NCBI GenBank assembly: GCA_964602985.1
Contig: CAZRTJ010000006.1
Location: 1-64,000, forward strand
Reading direction: 5' to 3'
Source of the DNA: CAYZJB01 sp964602985
GTDB taxonomy: Bacteria > CLD3 > SB21
Length of the DNA stretch: 64,000 bases
Shown here: one piece after another, positions 42,452 to 51,778 of the stretch
How positions within the stretch are numbered: the stretch's first letter is position 1
Layout of the letters: the number at the start of each line of letters is the position of its first letter
Notes under the pieces: model-generated
Database searches by the model: none
Told to the model about the DNA's origin: nothing
The model's input: the letters and a program-made list of their open reading frames with translations, nothing else
Translations under genes and position numbers: made by a program

Positions 42452-44512
42452 TTGAGTCAGCGAATTCTCGTTACCAGCGCATTGCCGTACGCCAACGGTC
42501 CCAGTCACATTGGACGGTTGACAGGCGCGTATCTGCCGGCGGATATCTACGTGCGGTATCAGCGTTTGCAAGGCCGCGACGTCCTCTACGTGTGCGGCAG
42601 CGATGAGCACGGCGTGCCCATCACAATCCAGGCCGAGAAGGAGGGATTGACTCCGCAGGAGTTGGTCGATCGCTACACGGCGATGATTCAGGATGAATTT
42701 TCACGGATGGGAATCAGTTTCGATTTCTATTCGCGTACCTCCAAACCGATCCATCACGAGACGGCCCGCGACGTGTTTCTCGATCTCCTGGGCAAGCGTC
42801 TGCTCAAGCAAAAGCCGGAAATGCAGTGGTATGACGAGAAGGCCGGCATGTTTCTTTCCGACCGGTACGTGGAGGGCACGTGTCCGGTGTGTCAAAATCC
42901 GGAGGCGCGCGGCGATCAGTGCGAACAATGCGGAACCTACCTCAATCAAATGGATTTGAAGAATCCCCGCAGCAAAGTCACGGGCGCCACCCCTGTCGCC
43001 AGGGAAACCACGCATTTCTATCTTCCGATGGGACTGTTTCAGGAGGCGCTTGAAAAATGGATATCGACCAAGACGCATTGGAAGGACAATGTGATCAACT
43101 ACTGCAGGGGCTGGTTCGCGCAGAAGCTGGGCGATCGGGCGATCACACGAGACATTGACTGGGGCGTCAAGGTTCCGACGGAAGACGCGCAAGGCAGGAA
43201 GGTGGCAGGCGCCGAGCGCAAGGTGATTTACGTGTGGTTCGAAGCCGTCCTCGGGTACATCTCGGCCACCAAGGACTGGGCGCGGAGCATCGGTCGACCC
43301 GACGCCTGGAAAGACTACTGGATGCAGGACGACACGCAGCTCGTACACTTCATCGGCAAGGACAATATCGTGTTTCACGCCATCATGTTTCCCATCATCA
43401 CCATGGCGTACAATCAAGGCAAGACAAGCGATCGCCTGGTGATGGTGTCCGATGTGCCCGCGTGTGAGTTCCTGAATCTCGAAGGGGCCAAGCTGTCGAC
43501 CAGCCGGAACTACGCCGTGTGGGTGAAGGATTATCTGAAGAAATTTCCTCCCGATCCTCTGCGATACACGCTGACCTGCAATCTGCCCGAAACGAAGGAT
43601 TCGGATTTCTCGTGGAAGGATTTTCAGGCAAAGAACAATAACGAACTGGCTGATATTCTTGGAAATTTCATCAACCGTACGCTGGCGTTTGTGGATCGGC
43701 ATTTTGAGAATCTCGTTCCGGAGGTGGGCGCCCTGATGCCGACCGACCGGGCGATGCGGGACGAGATTTCCATTACGCGGGATCGGGTCGCACAGAGTTT
43801 GGAGAATTTTAAATTTCGTGACGCCTGCAGGCATTGGATGGACCTCGCCCGTTTCGCCAACAAATATTTCAACGACAGCGAGCCGTGGAAAACCGTCAAG
43901 ACCGATCGCGCGCGATGCGGGACGACGTTGAATGTGAGTGTGCAGGTCATTGCGGCGCTAGCCGTTGCGATGTTTCCCTTCCTTCCGTTTACTTCTGAAA
44001 GGCTCTGGTCGATGCTGGGGCTGTCGGGGTCGCCCTCACAGGCACGATGGGCGGATATCGGCGCCCGGGAAATCCCCGTCGGACATGCGCTGGGGAAGGC
44101 GGAGATCCTGTTTGTCAAAATTGAAGACGTGCAAATTCAACCGGAGATCGAACAATTGCAATCCACCATTCAGGAAAAGAAATCTGCAGAAGACATTTCG
44201 ATCGACGATTTTAAGAAACTCGACTTGCGCGCCGCGCGTGTCGTGCAGGCTGAAAAGGTAAAAGGCAGTGACAAACTGCTGCGTCTGGAGGTCGATCTGG
44301 GCAGCGAACGCCGTCAGATCGTCAGCGGACTGGCGGCCCATTATGCGCCGGAAAGCCTGATCGGGCGGCAGGTCATTGTGATTGCCAATCTGAAACCGGC
44401 GAAAATCCGGGGCGTGGAGTCTCGCGGAATGCTGCTGACGGCCGGCGACGACTCGAATCTGAAAATTCTGACGCCGGAAGGGGACGTCCCCAACGGAGCC
44501 AAAATCGCGTGA
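42452..44512 (+). CDS. metG: Methionine--tRNA ligase with C-terminal tRNA-binding domain
   Basis: 686 aa. Class I MetRS: N-terminal ALPYANGPSHIGRLTGAYLP (HIGH as HIGR), zinc knuckle CPVCQNPEARGDQCEQCG (~146-163), KMSKS as KLSTSRN, an anticodon domain, and a C-terminal OB-fold tRNA-binding domain (~575-686; DLRAARVVQAEKV). The start is TTG at 42452, with CGGAG 5 nt upstream; no in-frame ATG precedes the catalytic N-terminus, so the TTG is needed. GTGA overlap with the receiver-kinase gene. Confidence 0.97.
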   Translation: MSQRILVTSALPYANGPSHIGRLTGAYLPADIYVRYQRLQGRDVLYVCGSDEHGVPITIQAEKEGLTPQELVDRYTAMIQDEFSRMGISFDFYSRTSKPIHHETARDVFLDLLGKRLLKQKPEMQWYDEKAGMFLSDRYVEGTCPVCQNPEARGDQCEQCGTYLNQMDLKNPRSKVTGATPVARETTHFYLPMGLFQEALEKWISTKTHWKDNVINYCRGWFAQKLGDRAITRDIDWGVKVPTEDAQGRKVAGAERKVIYVWFEAVLGYISATKDWARSIGRPDAWKDYWMQDDTQLVHFIGKDNIVFHAIMFPIITMAYNQGKTSDRLVMVSDVPACEFLNLEGAKLSTSRNYAVWVKDYLKKFPPDPLRYTLTCNLPETKDSDFSWKDFQAKNNNELADILGNFINRTLAFVDRHFENLVPEVGALMPTDRAMRDEISITRDRVAQSLENFKFRDACRHWMDLARFANKYFNDSEPWKTVKTDRARCGTTLNVSVQVIAALAVAMFPFLPFTSERLWSMLGLSGSPSQARWADIGAREIPVGHALGKAEILFVKIEDVQIQPEIEQLQSTIQEKKSAEDISIDDFKKLDLRAARVVQAEKVKGSDKLLRLEVDLGSERRQIVSGLAAHYAPESLIGRQVIVIANLKPAKIRGVESRGMLLTAGDDSNLKILTPEGDVPNGAKIA

Positions 44513-45630
44513 CGATGATGAAACATCTCATCCTTGTCGTGGAAGATGATTTTCAGAACCGACAGATGATCAGCATCTATCTGCAGCGCTCGGGATTTGA
44601 CGTGGAGTTGGCCAGCAACGGCCACGAAGCGTTGGAGAAATTGAAAGGCGCCAAGCCGGATCTGATCATTAGCGATATTTCGATGCCGCACATGGACGGT
44701 TTCCAACTGTATCAGGCGGTCAAGGAAGTCGCGGACTATCGCACCATTCCGTTCATTTTTCTGACGGCTCATTCGGATGCGGATCGCCGCCGTCACTCGA
44801 AGGAACTCGGGTCCGATGATTTCCTGACGAAACCGATCGAACTCGAGGATCTGCTGGTCACCGTGCGCGGGCGCATGAAACGGGTGCGGGAGATTCAGAC
44901 GACGATGGAAGAACAGATGCGGTCCGAGCTGGACGACATCAAACGGACCATCCTGTCGACGCTGACCCACGAGGTCAACACGCCTCTCTTCATCATCAAG
45001 CTGACCGCCAATCTTCTGCTCGACGAATCCATGCAGTTTCAACCGACGGAACTGCGGGAATTGCTCCAGCGAATCAAGCGAAGCGGTGACCGGTTGGACG
45101 CTTTGCTGAGGGACTTTCTTGTGACGACACGCATTGCCGGCGGCGAAGCGCACCGGGAGTTCGAAGAGTCGGCACAACCCCTGAATATCAACCACATCCT
45201 GAATCACCTGCAGATCAAATTCCAGAAGATGGTGGAACCACGTACGCTGACCCTGTACGTAGATTTGGCGCCGACGCTTCCGGATGTTCGCATGAAGATG
45301 GATCAAATCGCGGACGTGGCGGAGCGTGTCATGCAGAATGCGGTAAAATTCACCAACGAAAAAGGCGAGATCACCATCCGTACGTACGCGCGCGACGGAA
45401 AGGTCGTCATGGAGATTCGCGACACGGGGATCGGAATGGAAACTCAGGAAATCCCGAAAATCTTTGACAAATTTTACCAGATCGATCGTGCCAAGTCGGA
45501 ACAGCAGGGCGCTGGTCTGGGCCTGACGATCGCTCAGGCTCTGGTCCGGATTCACGGAGGGACGATTGAAGTAGAAAGCGAAAAAGGAAAGGGATCAACG
45601 TTTCGTGTCGTACTCCCGGCCTGTTCGTAG
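44509..45630 (+). CDS. Receiver - histidine kinase fusion
   Basis: 373 aa. Receiver domain first (~5-125; acidic pocket VVEDD, phospho-Asp in LIISDISMPHMDG, Lys in FLTKPIEL), then a dimerisation domain with THEVNTPLFIIKL (phospho-His) and a complete ATPase domain (N-box QNAVKF, DTGIGMETQ, FDKFYQ, GLGLTIAQAL). This soluble receiver-kinase order differs from ordinary hybrids (kinase first) and suits a phosphorelay input where an upstream kinase modulates its activity. It starts at GTG 44509 or ATG 44515/44518. Coupled to metG by GTGA, with no obvious functional link. Confidence 0.9.
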   Translation: MTMMKHLILVVEDDFQNRQMISIYLQRSGFDVELASNGHEALEKLKGAKPDLIISDISMPHMDGFQLYQAVKEVADYRTIPFIFLTAHSDADRRRHSKELGSDDFLTKPIELEDLLVTVRGRMKRVREIQTTMEEQMRSELDDIKRTILSTLTHEVNTPLFIIKLTANLLLDESMQFQPTELRELLQRIKRSGDRLDALLRDFLVTTRIAGGEAHREFEESAQPLNINHILNHLQIKFQKMVEPRTLTLYVDLAPTLPDVRMKMDQIADVAERVMQNAVKFTNEKGEITIRTYARDGKVVMEIRDTGIGMETQEIPKIFDKFYQIDRAKSEQQGAGLGLTIAQALVRIHGGTIEVESEKGKGSTFRVVLPACS

Positions 45631-45642
45631 ACGCGCCGGCTT

Positions 45643-46821
45643 CTACCGATTCCGCTTTTTGGGAATTCGTTTCTCTCGTCCGATCAGGACATCCGCCAAA
45701 AGGTCCATTTCCTCAGCGGTGTTGTAGAGGTGGGGGGACACGCGGATCGCAGAACCGCGAAAACTCACAGAGATACGTTTCTCACCGAGTCGCTTCCTGA
45801 TTGTATCCGTGTCGACCGCCTGCGGCAACCGAATCCCGAACAGATGCCGCCCGCGATGAGCCTCGTCTTCAATCCAAAAACCGTTTTCGCGTAGTCGACG
45901 GATCGCCCGTCTCGACACACGTTCGCAATACTCCTGGATTCTCTCCGGACGCCAGACGCGGACTTGGCGCAGCGCCGCGATCATCATGGGCGTCAGTACA
46001 AAATTACTGCGCTCTCCCACATCGTAGCGCAGGGAGCCATCCTGATACCGATCCTGATATCGCACGAGAGCCGTGAAATCCTCACTGCCGTACCGATTGA
46101 TCCAGTTTTCCTCGATGGGCATACCGCCGTCGAAGGCCTCTCCGAAATAGGCCATTCCGATGGAGTAAGGCCCCATCAGCCACTTGTATCCGGCACAGAT
46201 CAATGCGTCGGGTTGATAGTCCGCCGCGCTGAACGGAAGAGCGCCGACCGACTGCGTTCCATCGACGATCAGCTGTGCGCCGACCTCGCGGGTTCGCGTG
46301 CGAATCGTCGCGAGATCGAATCGCGTTCCGTCCGTCCAATGCACGTGTCCCAGGGACACGACCCGCGTCTGCGGCCCGATGCTCTCCAGGATTCGCTCGT
46401 TCCACACGCGACCCCGTTGGACGGCGTCCGTCGGTGGATGTACGACGCGAACCTGCGCTCCGCAGGATCCTGCAAGGCGTGACCATGGATAATAGTTGCT
46501 GGGGAACTGCTCGGCCGCGACGACGATCTCGTCGCCCTGCGAGAGACGGATGTTCCTTGTGACTGCGGCGAGACCGTACGACACAGAGGGAATGATGGCG
46601 ATGCGTTTCGGGTCCGAAACGCCAATCAGCGCGGCGAATTCTCTGCGCAACACCTCACTGTCGCGGAAGAAATGGTCGGCCGTCACTGCGGCGGGATTGG
46701 CTTTGCAGTCGATCCCTTGAATGCCCGCCGCACGAACGGATTTGAGCAGCGGCGACATGAACGCGCAATTCAGAAAGATCGAACTCTTGCGAAGGACGAA
46801 CAGATGCCGTTGGTTTTGCAT
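45643..46821 (-). CDS. Aminotransferase class V family protein
   Basis: 392 aa, PLP-dependent. Begins with IFLNCAFMSPLLKSV, typical of the cysteine-desulfurase-like fold family. PLP Lys in the motif AGYKWLMGPYSIGMAYF, Asp/His pocket in VDGTQSVGALPF. The C-terminal IRVSPHLYNTAEEMD is standard for the class. It may be a kynureninase-like or desulfurase-like enzyme; no catalytic-Cys loop of IscS/SufS type is seen, so NifS activity is doubtful. Last gene of the reverse eight-gene operon, 9 nt after carA. Confidence 0.85.
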   Translation of the reverse strand: MQNQRHLFVLRKSSIFLNCAFMSPLLKSVRAAGIQGIDCKANPAAVTADHFFRDSEVLRREFAALIGVSDPKRIAIIPSVSYGLAAVTRNIRLSQGDEIVVAAEQFPSNYYPWSRLAGSCGAQVRVVHPPTDAVQRGRVWNERILESIGPQTRVVSLGHVHWTDGTRFDLATIRTRTREVGAQLIVDGTQSVGALPFSAADYQPDALICAGYKWLMGPYSIGMAYFGEAFDGGMPIEENWINRYGSEDFTALVRYQDRYQDGSLRYDVGERSNFVLTPMMIAALRQVRVWRPERIQEYCERVSRRAIRRLRENGFWIEDEAHRGRHLFGIRLPQAVDTDTIRKRLGEKRISVSFRGSAIRVSPHLYNTAEEMDLLADVLIGREKRIPKKRNR

Positions 46822-46830
46822 GGGGCGGCG

Positions 46831-47955
46831 TTACGTGGTCATGGAATTCAGAAAGCGATTGAACAGGTAGTCGCTGTCGTGGGGACCGGGGGAGGCTTCC
46901 GGATGGTATTGAACGGAGAAGAGAGGCATGGTCTTGTGACGAAACCCTTCCAGCGTTCCATCGTACAGATTCCAGTGTGTCAGCTCGATCTCATTCTTGT
47001 CCAGCGTATCCGGATCGACGGTGAAACCGTGATTTTGCGAAGTGATTTCAATCATCCCGGTGTCGTGATTCTTCACGGGATGATTGGCGCCCCGGTGACC
47101 GAACTTGAGTTTGTACGTCTTACCGCCGAGCGCGATTCCGAGCAACTGTTGTCCCAGGCAAATTCCGAAGACGGGTCTCTTGTCGATCAAGGTGCGGATG
47201 TGGGGGATGACGTACCCCACCGCCTCGGGATCGCCCGGCCCATTGGACAAGAAAATTCCGTCGGGATGGATCTTCAGTACGTCCTCCGCCGGAGTCTGCG
47301 CCGGAAAGACGTGGAGTTCGCAGCCGCGTTCGGCGAATTTTCGAAGAATGTTCTGTTTGACTCCAAAATCGTAAACGGCAATGTTGAGGGACCTTTCCCG
47401 ATCGATGTGTTCGCGAAATTGCCACTGGTCGGCGTTGCGGGTATTCCAGTGATAAGGCGCCTTGCACGTGACCGAGTCCACCCAGTTTGCGCCCAGCATC
47501 TGCGGAGCCTGTCGTACCTTTTCCAATAGGCGGGCGGCGTTCAAGTCGGTCGTGGATACGATGGCCCGCTGGGCGCCGAGACTCCGCAGCCGACGGGTCA
47601 GCGCGCGCGTGTCGACTCCTTCGATCGCCACGATGCCGGCAGACCGAAACAAGTCGCCCAGACTCTTTTCTGATCGCCAATTGGATGGATACGGACAATG
47701 CTCCCGTACGATCAGCGCCCGAACGTGAGGCGAGGCGGACTCGAAATCTTCGGAGTTGACGCCGGTATTGCCGATGTGCGGGTACGTCATCACGACCATC
47801 TGTCCGGCATAGGAGGGGTCGGACAGGATTTCCTGATAGCCCGTCAGGCTCGTGTTGAAGACAATTTCGGCGGTGGTTTCTCCGTCGGCTCCGAAGGAAT
47901 ATCCTTCGCAAATCGTTCCGTCCTCCAGTACCAAAAGCGCTTGCGGTTTGGTCAT
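46831..47955 (-). CDS. carA: Carbamoyl-phosphate synthase small subunit
   Basis: 374 aa from ATG 47955. Glutamine amidotransferase subunit that supplies ammonia for carbamoyl phosphate (arginine and pyrimidine synthesis). N-terminal CPSase_sm domain (LVLEDGTICEGYSFG, GYQEILSDPSYAGQ) and C-terminal class I GATase with nucleophile PVFGICLGQQLLGIALGG and YHPEASPGPHDS. The open frame upstream to 48144 lies in the GDPD gene. carB is not adjacent, which is uncommon. Start overlaps the GDPD stop (ATGA). Confidence 0.95.
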   Translation of the reverse strand: MTKPQALLVLEDGTICEGYSFGADGETTAEIVFNTSLTGYQEILSDPSYAGQMVVMTYPHIGNTGVNSEDFESASPHVRALIVREHCPYPSNWRSEKSLGDLFRSAGIVAIEGVDTRALTRRLRSLGAQRAIVSTTDLNAARLLEKVRQAPQMLGANWVDSVTCKAPYHWNTRNADQWQFREHIDRERSLNIAVYDFGVKQNILRKFAERGCELHVFPAQTPAEDVLKIHPDGIFLSNGPGDPEAVGYVIPHIRTLIDKRPVFGICLGQQLLGIALGGKTYKLKFGHRGANHPVKNHDTGMIEITSQNHGFTVDPDTLDKNEIELTHWNLYDGTLEGFRHKTMPLFSVQYHPEASPGPHDSDYLFNRFLNSMTT

Positions 47956-48692
47956 GCCGGCCTCATTTGCTGAACGACCGTGCGTGCCAGGTGCGGGAAG
48001 TCCGTGATGATGCCATCCACGCCCATCGCCAGGACATGAGCCATATCTTTTTCGGTATTGACGGTCCACGGAAACAGCGTGCATCCGAGTTCGCGCGCCC
48101 GGGCGACGGACCTTGGCGTGACGCCTTTGAATTGCGGGTGCCACGATTTGACGAACAGTCCTCGCGCCAGCTGTTGATTGAAGCGAGGCAGTCGCTTCTC
48201 GAAAATAAATCCCGTCCGCACAAGCGAGTCCATGCGATGGATTCGATACAGGACCAGCGGATTGAAGGATGACAGAATCGTCTGATACTGCAGTCCATTT
48301 CGGTACAGCAGATCCAGCACTTTTTCCTCGATCTTGCCCCTCGTGGGCATGTCGCTCTTGATTTCGATATTGACCAGAACCGAGGTCCGCCGAAAAAGAG
48401 CCAGGGTCTCCGCGAGGGACGGGATGCAGGTTTCTGTGCGCGCACTCTTCAATCGGACTCTCTGCAGTTCCGACAAGGTCTTTGTGCGAACCATGCCGCG
48501 TCCGCCCATCGTCAGACGTTCCAATCGGATGTCATGGAAGACCACGACTTCTTTGTCTTTCGTGATCCGCACGTCCAATTCGACTCCATCGTATCCTTCG
48601 TCGACCACAGCTTGAAAGGCAGGGAGAGAGTTTTCCGGATATCCCGAGTAGGTGACCCCCCGATGGGCGATAACGAGGCGTTTCACTGTCAC
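47952..48692 (-). CDS. Glycerophosphodiester phosphodiesterase family protein
   Basis: 246 aa. Hydrolyses glycerophosphodiesters to glycerol-3-phosphate and an alcohol. TIM barrel with IAHRGVTYSGYPENSLPAF (catalytic His and Glu), VELDVRITKDKEVVVFHD (metal site and second His), and VNIEIKSDMP. No signal peptide, so cytoplasmic. ATGA overlaps with bshA upstream and carA downstream. Confidence 0.92.
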   Translation of the reverse strand: MTVKRLVIAHRGVTYSGYPENSLPAFQAVVDEGYDGVELDVRITKDKEVVVFHDIRLERLTMGGRGMVRTKTLSELQRVRLKSARTETCIPSLAETLALFRRTSVLVNIEIKSDMPTRGKIEEKVLDLLYRNGLQYQTILSSFNPLVLYRIHRMDSLVRTGFIFEKRLPRFNQQLARGLFVKSWHPQFKGVTPRSVARARELGCTLFPWTVNTEKDMAHVLAMGVDGIITDFPHLARTVVQQMRPA

Positions 48693-49843
48693 TGGTTCTT
48701 TCCTTCCAGGACGGCTTGATAATAGGCCACGTACCGATCGACGACCTTCTCGGTTGTGAAATTCTCCAATACCCGCTCGCGTGCCTTGCGCGCCATCATT
48801 CCATGCAGTTCTTTGTCGGTCAGGATTGTCAAAACGCGCTGCGTCATCGCGTCCACGTTACCGACGGGTTCGCAGAAGCCGGTTTCTCCCTGCGTCACGA
48901 CTTCCGACAAGCCGCCCGCATCGGACGTCACGGCCGGAACTCCGCAACTCAACGCCTCGAGCGCGGCCAGACCGAAACTCTCGGATTCGCTGGGCAACAG
49001 GAAGACGTCTGCCGAACAAAGAAGATCCGCGACAACTTCCTGCTTCCCCAGCAGTACGATGTCCTTTTCGACTTCCAGTTCGCGGGCCAATTCCTCGACT
49101 CGGTGACGATCCGGTCCATCGCCGATCAGGACGAGGCGACAATCGATTTCCTTGCGAACCTGGGCGAAGATGCGAACGACATCCGGCACCCGTTTCACCG
49201 GGCGGAAATTGCTCGTATGCATCAGAATCTTTTCGCCTTTCGGCGCCAGCCGCTGGAGAAAGTGACTGCACATCTCGCTCTTGACGCGCGGTTGATACTT
49301 GTTCGTATCGACAAAATTCTGAATGACCTCGATTTTTCGTTGCGGACGAAATTCCGCATACGTCCGGTTCCGCAAATACTTCGACACGGCCGTGGTTCCG
49401 TCGCTCTGGTCGATGCTGAACTGAATCAGGCTCAGGAACGAACGGTCCATTCCCAGCAGGGTGATGTCCGTGCCATGGAGCGTCGTGACGATCTTGAGGT
49501 CCTTCATCCGGTTATTCTTCTTGACGATTTGCTTGGCGAGGTAGGCCGCCGGGGCGTGGGGAATGGCATAATGGACGTGCAGCAAATCGAGATCTTCGAA
49601 TTCCGCTACCTCTGCCATGCGCGCCGCGAGGGCGAGCGCATACGGAGTGTGGTCAAATACCGCGTACGTCATGACGTCGACGGCATGAAAGTAGATACGC
49701 TCGGCAAAGGCCTGGAGCCGGAAAGGAACATCGCTGGTGATGAAGTGCACATCGTGTCCGAGTTTGGCCAACGCGATCCCCAGCTCGGTCGCGACCACGC
49801 CGCTCCCGCCGTACGTGGCATAACAAGTGATGCCGATCTTCAC
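48689..49843 (-). CDS. bshA: N-acetyl-alpha-D-glucosaminyl L-malate synthase
   Basis: 384 aa from GTG 49843 (GGAG 6 nt upstream), matching BshA (~380). GT4-fold enzyme that joins UDP-GlcNAc to L-malate, step one of bacillithiol. N-terminal KIGITCYATYGGSGVVATEL is diagnostic, followed by HVHYAIPHAPAAYLAK, EVIQNFVDTNKYQP and the donor-site SESFGLAALEALSCGVP. The frame upstream to 49999 does not resemble BshA. bshB and bshC are not in the window. The thiol bacillithiol is known in Bacteroidota, Firmicutes and Deinococcus. Confidence 0.94.
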   Translation of the reverse strand: MKIGITCYATYGGSGVVATELGIALAKLGHDVHFITSDVPFRLQAFAERIYFHAVDVMTYAVFDHTPYALALAARMAEVAEFEDLDLLHVHYAIPHAPAAYLAKQIVKKNNRMKDLKIVTTLHGTDITLLGMDRSFLSLIQFSIDQSDGTTAVSKYLRNRTYAEFRPQRKIEVIQNFVDTNKYQPRVKSEMCSHFLQRLAPKGEKILMHTSNFRPVKRVPDVVRIFAQVRKEIDCRLVLIGDGPDRHRVEELARELEVEKDIVLLGKQEVVADLLCSADVFLLPSESESFGLAALEALSCGVPAVTSDAGGLSEVVTQGETGFCEPVGNVDAMTQRVLTILTDKELHGMMARKARERVLENFTTEKVVDRYVAYYQAVLEGKNQ

Positions 49844-50046
49844 TTGGATCTCCGTCTGAAGACGACATACACCAGATACAGGACGACGAGAGTGGGCAGG
49901 GTAATGCGGTTCCACTCGGGCGGAATCCAGTTGAGCAGATTCAGAATCGTCAGGACGACCATGAGACCGATGACGGACCAGCCGACATACGGCCACCACG
50001 ATTTCTTCCTGGGTTCGATTTCGGGAACGTCGGGCTCGTCCATCAT
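49840..50046 (-). CDS. Small two-helix membrane protein
   Basis: 68 aa from ATG 50046 (or 50043), with an acidic N-terminus (DEPDVPEIEPRKKSWW) and two hydrophobic helices (VGWSVIGLMVVLTILNLLNW and LPTLVVLYLVYVVF), ending RRRSK. Short open-frame extension upstream to 50178 lies in greA. ATGA with greA and GTGA with bshA tie it tightly into the operon, which argues that it is translated. Family not recognised. Confidence 0.65.
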   Translation of the reverse strand: MMDEPDVPEIEPRKKSWWPYVGWSVIGLMVVLTILNLLNWIPPEWNRITLPTLVVLYLVYVVFRRRSK

Positions 50047-50516
50047 CCTCGGGTGATTTTCAGTACTTTCAATTTCATTTCCCCCGCCGGCACCTGGATG
50101 GTTGCGATTTCGCCGACGGATTTTCCCAGCAGACCTTTGCCGATCGGGGAATTCACCGAAATCTTTCCGCTCTCCCAATCGGCGTCGGAATCGGGAACGA
50201 GCGTGTATGTGATTTTTTCCTTCGTCCTGGCGTTTTCGAGCGCCACGGTCGCGAGGATATACACTTTGTCGGCCGGGATATCCTCCTCTTTGACAATCAC
50301 GGCATTCATCAGTTTCATTTCCATCTCGTTGATGCGGCTTTGCAGAAATTGGAGTTCTTCCTTGGCGGCATGATATTCCGCATTCTCCTTGAGATCCCCA
50401 TGTTCGCGCGCGATCTGGACGCGATTGGCGATTTCCGGACGCCTGACCTTCTTCATGTGGTCAAGCTCGCCTTTCAGTTTGCGCAGTCCTTCCTCGGTAA
50501 AGTATACCTTGCTCAT
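50043..50516 (-). CDS. greA: Transcription elongation factor GreA
   Basis: 157 aa. Rescues backtracked RNA polymerase by stimulating transcript cleavage. N-terminal coiled-coil hairpin with the acidic tip motif DLKENAEYHAAKEE, then the C-terminal FKBP-like domain with SPIGKGLLGKSVGEIATIQV. Full length, ATGA overlaps on both sides. Promoter not seen locally; it is probably driven from the thiL promoter. Confidence 0.97.
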   Translation of the reverse strand: MSKVYFTEEGLRKLKGELDHMKKVRRPEIANRVQIAREHGDLKENAEYHAAKEELQFLQSRINEMEMKLMNAVIVKEEDIPADKVYILATVALENARTKEKITYTLVPDSDADWESGKISVNSPIGKGLLGKSVGEIATIQVPAGEMKLKVLKITRG

Positions 50517-51730
50517 TTGTTTTCCTGGGATTTCAAGATCGGCAAGATGGAGTTCTGCAGAGGCGTTCCCGTGACGAGGATGTCACGATCTTCGCGGATA
50601 AACACATTCACCTCGGTGCGCACGCCGTACTCGCCGTATACATAGACGCCCGGTTCGATCGAGAAACACGTTCCCGGGATCAGTCGCCGGTTGTCCTTGG
50701 TTTCCAGGTTGTCGATGTTGGCGCCGTTGCCGTGCACACTCTCTCCGATGCTATGGCCCGTCCGGTGGACGAACAGGTCGCCGAAGCCGGCTTGTTGGAT
50801 CACCGCCCGACAGGCATCGTCGACTTCCCATCCATAGACGTCCTGTCCCTGCCGAATTCGCGTTCGGATGAATTCGATGGCTGCATCGCGAGCGGCGCAA
50901 ACGACGCGGAAAGCGGTTTCGTATTTTTCAGGCACGCTCTGGCCCACGTATCCCATGCGGGTGTAGTCGGCGTAGACGGACCCTTCCTCGGTGCGTTTGG
51001 CCCACAGATCGATCAGGACCAGATCCCCCTTGCGGATGGGCTGTGCGACTGACGGGATCGGATCGTAATGCGGGTCGCCCGCATTCGCATTGACCGAGCA
51101 ATTGGGCGCGTCGTCGGTCTTGAGCCCATTCGCCGCAAATCTCTGGAGGATGAACTGTTGGACGTCGTACTCGCTGAGCGGGGCGCCGGTGCGCACTGAC
51201 TCGCCGATCCTGGAGAACGCTTCGTCCGCAATGCGGATGAGCTTCTGTCCGGCGTCTTCGTGAGAGGCGAGTTGCTCGCGTGTCCACACGGCGTCAAACA
51301 TCTGAACGAGGTCGGCGGAGGAAACGAGTTCGGCGGCGCTGGCCTTGCGAATCATCTCGATCGTGCCGGCATCGACGATGGAGATGTACGGAATGGCGCA
51401 TTCCGCAGAGTATTCCATTGCGATCCGTCGGGCGCCGGCGGTGGCGGTCGCAATCCCCTTTTCCAGATCTTGCCAGCTCGCGTACAGGATTTTTCCTCCG
51501 GGCAGGTGATCCAGCGTCCCGCGCTCGATGCTGTGGACGATCTTTTGCGGCGCGCCGGCGGCCGGTATGAAGTACAGGTAACGTCGTTTCTGATGGAAAT
51601 GACGCGGAACTTCGAGAATTTTTTCGGCAATCGGGTTGTTCATGTGAAAGCTGTACAACAACCAGCCGTCCAATCCGCTTTCACGGAGTCGTTGTTGAAT
51701 CGTTTCTATTCTCTTCTGAAAATCGCTCAT
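50513..51730 (-). CDS. M24 family aminopeptidase (Xaa-Pro-type)
   Basis: 405 aa. N-terminal creatinase-like domain (~1-150) followed by a pita-bread metallopeptidase domain: metal Asp in LVLIDLWAKR and VYADYTR, metal His in HRTGHSIGESVHGNG and Glu in FSIEPGVYVYGEYGVRTE. Two-metal Xaa-Pro dipeptidase or aminopeptidase activity expected, acting in the cytoplasm on peptides. ATGA with greA; 48 nt after thiL. Confidence 0.9.
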   Translation of the reverse strand: MSDFQKRIETIQQRLRESGLDGWLLYSFHMNNPIAEKILEVPRHFHQKRRYLYFIPAAGAPQKIVHSIERGTLDHLPGGKILYASWQDLEKGIATATAGARRIAMEYSAECAIPYISIVDAGTIEMIRKASAAELVSSADLVQMFDAVWTREQLASHEDAGQKLIRIADEAFSRIGESVRTGAPLSEYDVQQFILQRFAANGLKTDDAPNCSVNANAGDPHYDPIPSVAQPIRKGDLVLIDLWAKRTEEGSVYADYTRMGYVGQSVPEKYETAFRVVCAARDAAIEFIRTRIRQGQDVYGWEVDDACRAVIQQAGFGDLFVHRTGHSIGESVHGNGANIDNLETKDNRRLIPGTCFSIEPGVYVYGEYGVRTEVNVFIREDRDILVTGTPLQNSILPILKSQENK

Positions 51731-51778
51731 ACCGTTTCCTTGGTTTGTCTCGTCTTTTCCATCGGGCGGATCGCCGGT

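Noticed and set aside
48716..50056. 446-codon forward open frame
   Set aside because: Antisense to bshA and the small membrane protein; no recognisable fold.
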